Shown piece after piece: positions 51,307 through 60,658 of a stretch of DNA of 64,000 bases; the first letter of the stretch is position 1; every line of letters starts with the position of its first letter. The DNA lies in NCBI RefSeq assembly GCF_013327855.1, contig NZ_JABUMX010000006.1, positions 124,001 to 188,000 of the forward strand. The letters run 5' to 3'. The notes beneath the pieces were generated by a model, which saw only the letters and a list, made by a program, of their open reading frames with translations, was not told where the DNA came from and made no database searches. The position numbers and the translations under genes are program-made. Origin of the DNA: Phyllobacterium pellucidum. GTDB taxonomy: Bacteria > Pseudomonadota > Alphaproteobacteria > Rhizobiales > Rhizobiaceae.

Positions 51307-52785
51307 ATGGCTAGCAAGATCCGCAATTGCGTCCGCTTTGTGCTCAACAGCACCCTCGTCGAACTCAGCAATATCGCTGCTACCGAAACCCTGCTCGATT
51401 TCCTTCGCCTCGGCCGGAAGCTGCGTGGCACCAAGGAAGGGTGCGCGGAAGGCGATTGCGGCGCGTGCACGGTGCTCGTCGGCCGGCTGCTCGATGGCAG
51501 GCTCAAATATGAGTCGGTCAATGCCTGCATCCGTTTCGTCGCTTCACTCGATGGATGCCATGTGGTGACCGTCGAGGCGCTCGCGGCCAAGGATGGCAGC
51601 CTCCATCTCGTCCAGCGCGCCATGGTCGACACGCATGCATCGCAGTGCGGATTCTGCACGCCGGGTTTCGTCATGTCGCTTTACGGCCTCTGGATGGAAG
51701 ATCCGCATCCCGGCGTCGAGGCCATCGAAAAAGCTCTGCAGGGCAATCTTTGCCGCTGCACCGGCTATGCCGCGATCATTCGCGCCGCCGAGAGTATTTC
51801 GGCGGCGGGCGATGCCAGCAAGGATCCACTCGTCACCGAACGAGCGCGCATTACGGAGCAATTGCTCGCCCTCAAGGACAACAAGCGCGTTGCCATCGGG
51901 GAAGGCAAGCAACAGCTCATTGTCCCGGCAAATGCCGACGATCTCGCTGACGCGCTCGAAGCCCATCCTGGTGCCACGATCGTTGCAGGTTCGACTGATG
52001 TCGGCCTTTGGGTGACCAAGTTCATGCGCGATATCGGCCCGGTCGTATTCCTGTCGCGGGTCGACGATTTGCGCCAGATCACAGAGGAGCCGAACCATCT
52101 CGTCCTCGGCGCGGGCGTCACCTATACCGAGGCCTATCCAGCCATCACCCGCCATTTCCCGCAGCTGAAGGAGTTGTGGAACAGGATCGGCGGCGAGCAG
52201 GTCCGCAATATGGGGACGGTGGGCGGTAACGTCGCCAATGGTTCGCCCATCGGCGATACGCCGCCCGCACTTATCGGTCTTGGCGCTTTCGTCGAACTGC
52301 GCAAGGGCAATGTCAGGCGTTCGGTTCCAATAGAGAAATACTTCATCGAGTACGGCAAACAGGATCGTACCCCTGGCGAGTTCGTCGAAGCCATTCGCAT
52401 TCCACGCCTCGCGTTTGATGATCTCTTTGCCGTCTACAAGATATCGAAGCGGCTCGACGAGGACATCTCGTCCGTATGCGGCGCTTTCCGGGTCCGGCTC
52501 GACCAGCAGGGACGCGTCGAGAGTGCAGTGATCGCCTTCGGCGGCATGGCCGGTACGCCGAAGCGTGCCGCTGCAGTCGAGCAGGCTCTGGTGGGTGCGA
52601 TATGGGACGAGGCATCGATTGAGGCTGCGATCCAGCAATTCCCGCAGGATTTCACGCCGCTGACGGATTGGCGCGCTTCCGCCGATTACCGGATGCTGAC
52701 CGCGAAAAACCTCTTGCGGCGCTTCTATCTTGAATCCGCTGGTGAGAAGCGCGTGCGGTTGAACCGCTACGCCGTGGCTGGTTGA
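51307..52785 (+). CDS. xdhA: Xanthine dehydrogenase small subunit XdhA
   Basis: Iron-sulfur and FAD subunit, 492 residues. The first [2Fe-2S] site is in GCAEGDCGACTV; the second uses CGFCTPGFVMS and CRCTGYAAI. The FAD domain has IVAGSTDVGLWVTKF and the NMGTVGGNVANGSPIGDTPP loop. Electrons pass from the molybdenum subunit to NAD+. It starts six bases after uraH. Confidence 0.97.
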   Translation: MASKIRNCVRFVLNSTLVELSNIAATETLLDFLRLGRKLRGTKEGCAEGDCGACTVLVGRLLDGRLKYESVNACIRFVASLDGCHVVTVEALAAKDGSLHLVQRAMVDTHASQCGFCTPGFVMSLYGLWMEDPHPGVEAIEKALQGNLCRCTGYAAIIRAAESISAAGDASKDPLVTERARITEQLLALKDNKRVAIGEGKQQLIVPANADDLADALEAHPGATIVAGSTDVGLWVTKFMRDIGPVVFLSRVDDLRQITEEPNHLVLGAGVTYTEAYPAITRHFPQLKELWNRIGGEQVRNMGTVGGNVANGSPIGDTPPALIGLGAFVELRKGNVRRSVPIEKYFIEYGKQDRTPGEFVEAIRIPRLAFDDLFAVYKISKRLDEDISSVCGAFRVRLDQQGRVESAVIAFGGMAGTPKRAAAVEQALVGAIWDEASIEAAIQQFPQDFTPLTDWRASADYRMLTAKNLLRRFYLESAGEKRVRLNRYAVAG

Positions 52786-52795
52786 GGAGGATGCG

Positions 52796-55126
52796 ATGAA
52801 TTCGATACAACCGATCACAAGCATCCGTGGTGGCGTCCACGAGAAACTGCCGCATGAGTCCGGTCACAAACATGTCGCGGGTACCGCCGAATATATCGAC
52901 GACATGCCCGAACCGGCTGGCACGCTCCACGCCTATCTTGGCTTGTCGCAGCGGGCACATGCCGAGATTGTCTCGATCGATCTCGATGCGGTCGCTGCCT
53001 GCGAAGGTGTAGTCGGCGTGCTTACCGCGGACGACATTCCCGGGCACAACGATGTGAGCCCTGCCGGCAAGCACGACGATCCGGTTTTTGCGGTTGGCAA
53101 GGTCGAGTTCCATGGTCAACCGATTTTCGCCGTCATCGCCGAAACCCGGCAGATGGCGCGCCAGGCCGCCACAAAGGCGAAGATAGAATATCGCGATCTG
53201 GACCACGTTACGGATGTTCTCGAGGCGGAGAGGGCCAACTATCCCCTTGTTATCGATCCGCTGAAACTCGAACGCGGCGACATTCTCGCGGCCATGTCCA
53301 AGGCAAGGAATCGCCTCGTGGGCGAGATGCGCATCGGGGGACAGGATCATTTCTATCTCGAAGGTCATATATCCTTCGCCATTCCCGCCGAGGACGACGA
53401 GGTTATCGTCTATTCCTCGACCCAGCACCCGAGCGAGACCCAGCACATGGTCGCTTACGTTCTCGGCGTCCCGTCGAATGCCGTCACGGTCAATGTGCGG
53501 CGCATGGGCGGCGGTTTCGGCGGCAAGGAAACGCAGGCCAATCTTTTTGCTGCCGCCGCAGCGATTGCTGCCAAGAAATACAACCGCGCCGTCAAGATAC
53601 GCCCTGACCGCGATGACGACATGGTTGCGACCGGCAAGCGCCACGACTTCCACGTCGCCTACGAAATCGGGTTTGACGATGAAGGCCGGATCGAGGCCGT
53701 AGACGCGACCTATTCGGCCCGCTGCGGTTTCTCCGCTGATCTGTCGGGACCAGTGACGGACCGCGCGCTCTTTCATGCCGACAATTGCTATTTCTATCCG
53801 CATGTCCGGCTTCGCTCGCGCCCGTTGAAGACCAATACGGTCTCCAACACCGCCTTTCGCGGTTTCGGCGGTCCCCAGGGAATGGTCGGGGGCGAGCGCA
53901 TGATCGAGGAGATCGCCTATGCGCTCGGCAAGGATCCGCTCGACATCCGCAAAGCCAATTTCTATGGCGGCGAAGGCAGGAACGTCACGCCTTACCACCA
54001 GACGGTCGAGGATAACATTATCCCGCAGATCGTGGCGGAACTCGAGGAATCGTCCGATTACGCTGCACGGCGCGCGGCCATTCTCAATTTCAACCGCGAG
54101 AGCCGCATCATCCGCAAGGGCATCGCGCTGACGCCGGTGAAATTCGGCATTTCGTTCACCAAGACCGAATATAATCAGGCAGGCGCGCTCGTTCACGTCT
54201 ATGCCGATGGCTCGATCCATCTAAACCATGGCGGCACGGAAATGGGGCAGGGGCTCTATACCAAGGTTGCGCAGGTGGTGGCGGACGAGTTCCAGGTCGA
54301 TCTCAACCGCATCAAGGTCACTGCGACGACGACGGCGAAAGTGCCGAATACCTCTGCGACAGCGGCCTCGTCGGGCTCTGACCTCAACGGCATGGCTGCC
54401 GCAAATGCGGCCCAGCAGATCAAGGCGCGGCTTGTCGATTTCGCTGTCGAGAAATTTGGCGTTGCGAAGCAAGAGGTTTTCTTCGAGCCGAACATGGTGC
54501 GGGCCGGCGACAATCTCGTTCCCTTCAACGAGTTCATCAGGGCTGCCTATGGCGCGCGCGTGCAACTTTCCGCAGCCGGATTCTACAAGACGCCGAAGAT
54601 ACATTGGAACCGGTCCGAAGGTCGCGGGCGCCCGTTCTACTATTTCGCTTACGGTGCATCGGTATCGGAAGTCAGCATCGATACCTTGACGGGCGAGTAT
54701 CAGGTCGACCGGACGGATGTCCTTCACGATGTCGGGCGCTCGCTCAATCCGGCGCTCGATCTTGGCCAGGTGGAAGGCGCCTTCGTGCAGGGCATGGGCT
54801 GGCTGACCACCGAGGAACTCTGGTGGGATGCCAAGGGACGGCTGCGCACCCACGCGCCATCGACCTACAAGATCCCGCTGGCCTCCGATCGACCACGCCA
54901 ATTCAATGTCAACCTCGCCAGCTGGTCCGTAAACCGCGAAGAGACGATCCGCCGTTCGAAGGCAGTGGGCGAGCCGCCATTCATGCTGGCGATCTCGGTG
55001 CTGGAAGCGCTGTCGATGGCGGTGGCGAGCGTTGCGGACTATCGCCTGTCGCCGCGTCTCGACGCGCCGGCAACGCCCGAACGCGTGTTGATGGCTGTCG
55101 AGCGGTTGCGGGAAGCTGAGAGGTGA
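52796..55126 (+). CDS. xdhB: Xanthine dehydrogenase large (molybdenum) subunit XdhB
   Basis: Molybdopterin subunit that hydroxylates hypoxanthine and xanthine to urate. It has 776 residues. Markers are GQDHFYLEGHISFAIPAEDD, RMGGGFGGKET, NTAFRGFGGPQG, and the catalytic Glu E726 in AVGEPPFMLA. It is followed at once by the maturation gene xdhC. Confidence 0.97.
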   Translation: MNSIQPITSIRGGVHEKLPHESGHKHVAGTAEYIDDMPEPAGTLHAYLGLSQRAHAEIVSIDLDAVAACEGVVGVLTADDIPGHNDVSPAGKHDDPVFAVGKVEFHGQPIFAVIAETRQMARQAATKAKIEYRDLDHVTDVLEAERANYPLVIDPLKLERGDILAAMSKARNRLVGEMRIGGQDHFYLEGHISFAIPAEDDEVIVYSSTQHPSETQHMVAYVLGVPSNAVTVNVRRMGGGFGGKETQANLFAAAAAIAAKKYNRAVKIRPDRDDDMVATGKRHDFHVAYEIGFDDEGRIEAVDATYSARCGFSADLSGPVTDRALFHADNCYFYPHVRLRSRPLKTNTVSNTAFRGFGGPQGMVGGERMIEEIAYALGKDPLDIRKANFYGGEGRNVTPYHQTVEDNIIPQIVAELEESSDYAARRAAILNFNRESRIIRKGIALTPVKFGISFTKTEYNQAGALVHVYADGSIHLNHGGTEMGQGLYTKVAQVVADEFQVDLNRIKVTATTTAKVPNTSATAASSGSDLNGMAAANAAQQIKARLVDFAVEKFGVAKQEVFFEPNMVRAGDNLVPFNEFIRAAYGARVQLSAAGFYKTPKIHWNRSEGRGRPFYYFAYGASVSEVSIDTLTGEYQVDRTDVLHDVGRSLNPALDLGQVEGAFVQGMGWLTTEELWWDAKGRLRTHAPSTYKIPLASDRPRQFNVNLASWSVNREETIRRSKAVGEPPFMLAISVLEALSMAVASVADYRLSPRLDAPATPERVLMAVERLREAER

Positions 55127-55132
55127 TTTTCC

Positions 55133-55990
55133 ATGCCAAGCAATCGCGACGATATCAGGGATTTCCTCAACCGGCGCAAACGTGTCGTCCTCGTTGAGGT
55201 AAAGGCGGCCGATGGCTCGACGCCGCGGGACGCCGGCGCCTGGATGCTGGTGGCGCCGGATTGCATTTTCGGCACGATCGGCGGCGGCCAGCTGGAATAC
55301 ATAGCCATCGATCACGCCCGCCGTGCTTTGAAGCGCGGGAGCGAGATTGAGGCGCTGACCGTGCCGCTCGGTCCCGAAATCGGCCAGTGTTGCGGCGGTC
55401 GTGTTGCCCTCGACTTCAAGCCTGTCGACCGCGATGCCGCCGCCGCGCTTGTTGAAAAGGTCGACCGCGAAATCGCCCAGCGCCCGCATGTCTATGTCTT
55501 CGGCGCCGGCCATGTCGGTGACGCGCTGGCCATGGCGCTTTCGCTGGTGCCGCTCCGGGTCATTCTGGTCGACACGCGCGAAGAAGAATTGTCTGCCTCA
55601 CAGGTGCCGGGTGTCGAGACCTGCCTGACCGCCATGCCTGAAGCGCTCGTGCGCGACGCGCCGGAGGGGAGCGCCTTCGTCATCCTGACCCATGATCATG
55701 CGCTCGACTTCCTCATCGCTGCCGAAGCGCTCGCCAGAAGCGACGCTTCCTATGTCGGCATGATCGGATCGAAAACGAAGCGTGCGGCATTCCGCAACTG
55801 GCTGACGCGGGAAGTCGGCCGCCCCGAGGTCTTTGAGAGGCTGGTTTGCCCTGTGGGCGGTACAGCCGTCAAGGACAAGCGTCCCCCGGTCATTGCTGCG
55901 CTCGCAGCCGCGGAGGTCATGACGGCCGCGCTTAACTACCGGCAACGGAACGCCAGCGTCGCCAGCATCAAATTGCGCGTCCCGGCCTGA
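55133..55990 (+). CDS. xdhC: Xanthine dehydrogenase accessory protein XdhC
   Basis: Binds and sulfurates the molybdenum cofactor for insertion into XdhB. It has 285 residues. The segment GSTPRDAGAWMLV with FGTIGGGQLEY and GQCCGGRV (paired Cys) marks the N-terminal domain. The Rossmann-like second half has VYVFGAGHVGDALA and YVGMIGSKTKR. Last gene of the uraH-xdhABC unit. Confidence 0.95.
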   Translation: MPSNRDDIRDFLNRRKRVVLVEVKAADGSTPRDAGAWMLVAPDCIFGTIGGGQLEYIAIDHARRALKRGSEIEALTVPLGPEIGQCCGGRVALDFKPVDRDAAAALVEKVDREIAQRPHVYVFGAGHVGDALAMALSLVPLRVILVDTREEELSASQVPGVETCLTAMPEALVRDAPEGSAFVILTHDHALDFLIAAEALARSDASYVGMIGSKTKRAAFRNWLTREVGRPEVFERLVCPVGGTAVKDKRPPVIAALAAAEVMTAALNYRQRNASVASIKLRVPA

Positions 55991-56001
55991 CCGGTCGAGG
56001 C

Positions 56002-56916
56002 TTATTTCAGCATTTCCGTAACGAGGCGCTGGCAGCGCTCGGTCATGAAATCGATCATCAGCCGAACCTTCGGATCCTGGAAGCGTTTGTGCGGATAGAT
56101 CGCAGCAAGCTGGATGCTCGCCGGCGGCGTGTCTTCGAGGATGGGTACCAGTTCGCCGTCGTTGAGATGGCTTTTCACTTCGAAAAGCGGCTTGTTGATG
56201 ATCCCGCGCCCGTCGAGCGCCCAGCGTGTCAGAACATCGCCATCGTCTGAATCATAAGGTCCGCTGACCTCGAGCTTGCGCAAGCCTTCGGGCGTCTGCA
56301 GCGTCCAATAGTACTCCTTGGACCCCGGATAGCGCAGAAGCAGGCAGTCGTGATGGTCGGCAATAAGATCATCCGGGGTCGTCGGGATTCCGCGCCTGGC
56401 AAGATATTCCGGCGAGGCGCAGATTACCCGCTCGCAATTCATGATGCCGCGCATGCGCAGGTTGGAATCCTCAAGGATACCCAGCTTGAAAGCAACGTCG
56501 ACGCCCTCGCTCATGATGTCGATGTTGTGGTCGGAAAGACGCAGGCGCACTTCAATGTCGGGGTACTTGTCATGGAATTCGGGAATGCCTGACGCGATGA
56601 GCCGCCTGCCTATGCCGAGCGGCGCGGTAATTCGGATCGCGCCTTTCGGTTTCTTGGCAAGATCGGCGATGGCCGCTTCCGCCTCGTTGATCGCCTCGAT
56701 GATCTTGACGGCGCCATCGTAGAATACTCGGCCGTGTTCGGTGGGTGTCAGCTTGCGCGTGGTACGATTGAAGAGGCGCACGCCAAGATGCCGCTCCAGC
56801 TCCTTGATGCGATTGCTCGCAACGGCCGGAGAGGCGCGCTGATCGCGTCCGGCGGCAGACAGGTTTCCGAGTTCGACGACACGAACGAAAACACGAAGGT
56901 TATCAAGGTACGACAT
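56002..56916 (-). CDS. LysR-family transcriptional regulator, probable purine catabolism regulator
   Basis: This is a 304-residue regulator with the N-terminal winged helix (FVRVVELGNLSAAGRDQRASPAVASNRIKELE) and a C-terminal effector domain (IRITAPLGIGRRLIASG). It is divergent from puuD with 134 bases between them, the usual LysR arrangement. The ligand is probably a purine intermediate, by position only. It belongs to the CrgA/AaeR-like subgroup by its overall look. Confidence 0.88.
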   Translation of the reverse strand: MSYLDNLRVFVRVVELGNLSAAGRDQRASPAVASNRIKELERHLGVRLFNRTTRKLTPTEHGRVFYDGAVKIIEAINEAEAAIADLAKKPKGAIRITAPLGIGRRLIASGIPEFHDKYPDIEVRLRLSDHNIDIMSEGVDVAFKLGILEDSNLRMRGIMNCERVICASPEYLARRGIPTTPDDLIADHHDCLLLRYPGSKEYYWTLQTPEGLRKLEVSGPYDSDDGDVLTRWALDGRGIINKPLFEVKSHLNDGELVPILEDTPPASIQLAAIYPHKRFQDPKVRLMIDFMTERCQRLVTEMLK

Positions 56917-57050
56917 TGTTTTCGCACAACCCCTACACTGCCCATTGATCTAGCATTTTAAAGTTTTTTTTGAAAGAGATGGGTGCATTAGCCGGTTTCC
57001 TCTTGGCATAGGCTTTGGCACATACTCTTCCGACTAAAAGGGAGAGCCAC

Positions 57051-58292
57051 ATGTACGAATACGCCGTCGCCTGGGAATGGTTGAATTTCGCCTTCCGCTG
57101 GTTGCATGTCATCACCGGTATCGCGTGGATCGGCTCGTCTTTCTATTTCGTCGCGCTCGATCTTGGCCTGCGTCAGCGTCCCGGGCTTCCGGCCGGGGCC
57201 TATGGCGAAGAGTGGCAGGTGCACGGCGGCGGCTTCTACCATATCCAGAAATATCTGGTTGCGCCGGCTCAAATGCCCGAGCATCTGACCTGGTTCAAAT
57301 GGGAATCCTATGCAACCTGGCTGTCGGGCTTCGCGATGCTTTGCATCGTTTATTATGCCGGAGCCGACCTCTATCTGATCGACCCGCACGTCCTTGACGT
57401 ATCGCGTCCGGTCGCCATTGCGATTTCGCTCGCCTCGATTTTCGGCGGCTGGGTCGTTTACGACACCATCTGCAAGTCACCGCTCGGCCGCAACGACACG
57501 CGGCTGATGGTTCTGCTCTATTTCGTTCTGGTCTTCATGGCCTGGGGCTATACCCACCTCTTCACAGGACGCGCCGCCTTCCTGCATCTAGGCGCCTTCA
57601 CGGCGACGATCATGTCGGCCAACGTCTTCATGATCATCATTCCCAACCAGAAGAAGGTCGTTGCGGACCTGATCGCCGGCAAGACTCCGGATCCGGCGCT
57701 GGGCAAACAGGCCAAGCAGCGTTCCACCCACAACAACTACCTGACGTTGCCGGTGCTGTTCCTGATGCTGTCGAACCACTATCCGCTGGCATTCGGCACG
57801 AAATACAATTGGATGATCGCCTCGCTGGTCTTCCTGATGGGCGTCACCATCCGCCATTGGTTCAACACACGCCATGCCCGCAAGGGCGAGCCGACCTGGA
57901 CGTGGCTGGCAACGGCAATTCTCTTCATCATCATCATGTGGCTCTCCACCGTACCCAAGGTTCTGTCGGGCGAGAGCGCGGAAGAAAAGCTCTCCGCCGT
58001 GCAGCAACCATTCGTCAGTGCCGAAGCCTTTCCAAAGGTTCGTGACACGGTGCTTGGCCGCTGCGCGATGTGCCACGCAAAGGAACCCGGCTGGGAGGGC
58101 ATCATAACAGCGCCCAAGGGCGTGGTGCTTGAATCGGACGGGCAGATCGCCGCCCATGCCCGGGAGATTTATCTGCAAGCCGGCCGCTCGCATGCCATGC
58201 CGCCCGCCAATGTCAGCGGTATTACCGACGAGGAACGCAAGCTCCTCGTCTCCTGGTATGAGAGTGCCGTCAAGGGAGGAACCGTTCAGTGA
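57051..58292 (+). CDS. puuD: PuuD-type urate hydroxylase, membrane-bound with C-terminal cytochrome c domain
   Basis: Inner-membrane urate oxidase that replaces soluble uricase, 413 residues. Eight or so membrane segments occupy residues ~1-310 (FRWLHVITGIAWIGSSFYFV first; conserved His throughout). A periplasmic c-type haem domain has C338-A-M-C341-H342 (GRCAMCHAKEPGW). It therefore passes electrons to the respiratory chain instead of making peroxide. GGGAGAG precedes the ATG at 57051. It overlaps guaD by four bases. Confidence 0.96.
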   Translation: MYEYAVAWEWLNFAFRWLHVITGIAWIGSSFYFVALDLGLRQRPGLPAGAYGEEWQVHGGGFYHIQKYLVAPAQMPEHLTWFKWESYATWLSGFAMLCIVYYAGADLYLIDPHVLDVSRPVAIAISLASIFGGWVVYDTICKSPLGRNDTRLMVLLYFVLVFMAWGYTHLFTGRAAFLHLGAFTATIMSANVFMIIIPNQKKVVADLIAGKTPDPALGKQAKQRSTHNNYLTLPVLFLMLSNHYPLAFGTKYNWMIASLVFLMGVTIRHWFNTRHARKGEPTWTWLATAILFIIIMWLSTVPKVLSGESAEEKLSAVQQPFVSAEAFPKVRDTVLGRCAMCHAKEPGWEGIITAPKGVVLESDGQIAAHAREIYLQAGRSHAMPPANVSGITDEERKLLVSWYESAVKGGTVQ

Positions 58293-59641
58293 ACAAGCTC
58301 ATTTTGCGCGGCCGTGTGCTGACATTCGTCGAGGAGCCCACCAGCATCGACGATCAGTCGGCCTATAATTATTTCGAAGATGGCGCGGTCCTGGTCGAGG
58401 ACGGCAAGATCGTCGATGTCGGCGAATATGCCGCCATCGCCCCGGTTGCTGCCGATGCCAAGATCGTCGATCACCGCCCCAATCTTATCATGCCGGGCTT
58501 CATCGATACCCATCTGCACTTTCCGCAGACGCAGGCGATTGCCTCGTACGGCGCGCAGCTGCTCGAATGGCTCAACACCTATATTTTTGTCGAGGAACAG
58601 AAATTCTCGTCGACCGCCCACGCGGATTTCATCGCGGGACGGTTCATGGACGAATTGCTGCGCAACGGCACGACCTCGGCTGTGGCCTATTGCTCGGTGC
58701 ACCGCGAAAGCGTCGATGCCTATTTTACGGCAGCCGAACAGCGTGGCATGCTGATGATCGGCGGCAAGGTGATGATGGATCGCAATGCGCCCGACGCGCT
58801 CCGCGACACGCCGCAGTCGGGCTATGACGATACCAAGGCGTTGATCGCCAAATGGCATGGACGCGGCCGCGCGCATTATGCCATCAGCCCGCGCTTTGCC
58901 ATCACCTCGACGCCCCGGCAGATGGAAATGAGCCAGGCCCTGGTGCGCGAACATCCCGAATGCTACGTGCAGACGCACCTTTCGGAAAACCGCGACGAGA
59001 TCGCGTTTGCGACCTCGCTCTATCCGTCGGCCAAGGACTACACCGATATTTACGCCGGATACTGCCTTCTCGGCGAAAAAATGCTGCTCGGCCATTGCAT
59101 CTTCCTGTCGGATCGCGAAATTTCCGTGCTCGCCGAGACGAAGTCGGTCGCCGTTTTCTGTCCTACCTCAAATCTGTTCCTCGGCAGCGGCCTCTTTGAC
59201 CGAGACCGCTTCCGTTCGCTCGGCGCACGCATTTCTGTCGCGACCGATGTCGGCGGCGGTACAAGCTTCTCGATGCTGGAGACGATGAGCGAAGCTTACA
59301 AGGTGCTGCACGTGCAGGGCCAGCGGCTGTCGCCATTTGCGTCCTACTACATGATGACGCTCGGCAATGCCCGCGCGCTCGGTCTCGAAGACCGCATCGG
59401 GTCCCTCCGGACCGGAGGCGATGCCGATATCGTCGTTCTTGACAGCAAGGCGAAGCCTGCGATGGAACTGCGCATGCGCACGGCAACGACGCTTGCCGAA
59501 GAGCTCTTCATCCTGCAGACGATGGGCGATGACCGCTCGGTCGCCGAAGTCTATGTCGCTGGCAAGCCGATGAAGAGCAGGATCGACACGGCCACGCCGC
59601 AGGTCAAGGCTCGGGCCTTGCCGGAGCTGCAGACCGCGTAG
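58289..59641 (+). CDS. guaD: Guanine deaminase
   Basis: This is a 450-residue amidohydrolase that turns guanine into xanthine. The metal motif is PGFIDTHLHFPQ. Further ligands are in YVQTHLSENRDEI, LLGHCIFLSD and VATDVGGGTSFSMLE. The start GTG overlaps the puuD stop (GTGA), which couples it to urate oxidation. Confidence 0.96.
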   Translation: MNKLILRGRVLTFVEEPTSIDDQSAYNYFEDGAVLVEDGKIVDVGEYAAIAPVAADAKIVDHRPNLIMPGFIDTHLHFPQTQAIASYGAQLLEWLNTYIFVEEQKFSSTAHADFIAGRFMDELLRNGTTSAVAYCSVHRESVDAYFTAAEQRGMLMIGGKVMMDRNAPDALRDTPQSGYDDTKALIAKWHGRGRAHYAISPRFAITSTPRQMEMSQALVREHPECYVQTHLSENRDEIAFATSLYPSAKDYTDIYAGYCLLGEKMLLGHCIFLSDREISVLAETKSVAVFCPTSNLFLGSGLFDRDRFRSLGARISVATDVGGGTSFSMLETMSEAYKVLHVQGQRLSPFASYYMMTLGNARALGLEDRIGSLRTGGDADIVVLDSKAKPAMELRMRTATTLAEELFILQTMGDDRSVAEVYVAGKPMKSRIDTATPQVKARALPELQTA

Positions 59642-59658
59642 GCAGGTGCGGACGGGCC

Positions 59659-60522
59659 CTATAGTTCGTCCGGTCGGCGTCCGCCCATCGCCTTCGTCAA
59701 TTCATCCGCTGTGCGGCGTATGACCGGCCCGAGCAGGTTGAGCTTTTCCTTGGGCAGGCGGACGGCGGGACCCGATACCGAAATCCCGGCAATGGCTTCG
59801 CCAAGTTCATTGAATAGCGGCGCAGCGATGCAGCGCATCCCGAGCGTGTGCTCCTCATCGTCGATCGACCAGCCGCGCGAACGGATGTGCTGGATATCTT
59901 TCAAGAGTGCCGGCAGCGTATCGAGCGTATGTGCTGTGAAGTGCGCGAGCGTCTTGCCTGTGAGCGCCTGGGCAATATCGGTATCCGACCAGGTCGAAAG
60001 AATTGCCTTGCCTATTCCCGATGCATGGATCGGCCCGCGCCGTCCGGGACGGAAGAAAGCCCGCATCGGCGCATGGCTTTCGATCTGCGAGATAAAGACA
60101 ACGTCGCCTTCATCCTCGATGCCGACATTGGCCGTCTCGCCGCATTCGTCCATCAGCCGCTTGAGAAAGGGGCGGCTGATTGAACCCAGCTTGCGATAAC
60201 GCAGAAAAGCGTTGCCGATCTCGAAGGCGCCAACGCCAATCGTCCAGTCACCTGATTCCGGATCATGGGTGAGCATGCCGTGATTGGCCAGCGAGGTCAG
60301 CAGCCGGTGGACAGTCGATGGCGCCATGCCGGTATGGTCCGCGAGATCCATCAGGGTCGACCCGTCCGCATCCGCGATGAGCTTGAGTAAGTGCAAGCTT
60401 CGATCCAAGACCTGAACGGAAGACGGCGCCGCGTTCTCATTCGCCTTGCGCCCCCGTTTCCCCTTTAATGACGTGCCCTGCAAAGCCATGCTCGCTGCGT
60501 GTCCCGTTTCGTGTGCCCTCAT
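59659..60522 (-). CDS. IclR-family transcriptional regulator, probable regulator of gcl-hyi-glxR
   Basis: Repressor/activator with an N-terminal winged helix (SLHLLKLIADADGSTLMDLADHTGMAPSTVHRLL in two pieces) and a C-terminal ligand domain (PIHASGIGKAIL, HTLGMRCIAAPLFNELGEAIAGISVSGP). Relatives next to glyoxylate carboligase sense glyoxylate or allantoin derivatives (AllR, GclR-like). The frame is open to ATG 60579, but that codon lies inside the palindromic candidate operator, so I start at ATG 60522; ATG 60489 is also possible. It is divergent from gcl. Confidence 0.87.
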   Translation of the reverse strand: MRAHETGHAASMALQGTSLKGKRGRKANENAAPSSVQVLDRSLHLLKLIADADGSTLMDLADHTGMAPSTVHRLLTSLANHGMLTHDPESGDWTIGVGAFEIGNAFLRYRKLGSISRPFLKRLMDECGETANVGIEDEGDVVFISQIESHAPMRAFFRPGRRGPIHASGIGKAILSTWSDTDIAQALTGKTLAHFTAHTLDTLPALLKDIQHIRSRGWSIDDEEHTLGMRCIAAPLFNELGEAIAGISVSGPAVRLPKEKLNLLGPVIRRTADELTKAMGGRRPDEL

Positions 60523-60573
60523 GTGCCATAGCTGCGCGCAGCCTATTTTACCAGTTTTATTGAAAATCTTTAT

Positions 60574-60606
60574 TTCCATATGATGGAAGTGATTTCCATA
60601 TTTTGG
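60574..60606. promoter_or_regulatory. Candidate IclR operator in the gcl promoter
   Basis: TTCCAT-ATG-ATGGAA at 60574-60588 is a perfect 6-3-6 palindrome. The half-site TTCCAT recurs at 60594-60599 with the surrounding ATTTCCATAT repeated exactly 20 bases on, then a degraded right arm (TTGG). Two sites two helical turns apart fit tetrameric IclR binding. They lie 53-85 bases before the gcl start. Confidence 0.6.
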
Positions 60607-60658
60607 TTGTTAAGTGTCAGATATGGATTATGCTCTCATTGAATTTGGAGGAATGACA

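Noticed and set aside
57003..57020. Sigma54-like promoter (TTGGCA...TTTGGCA) before puuD
   Set aside because: The GG-to-GC spacing is 11 instead of 10 and no enhancer-binding activator is nearby. It may be a direct repeat used by LysR, but it has no clear T-N11-A symmetry.
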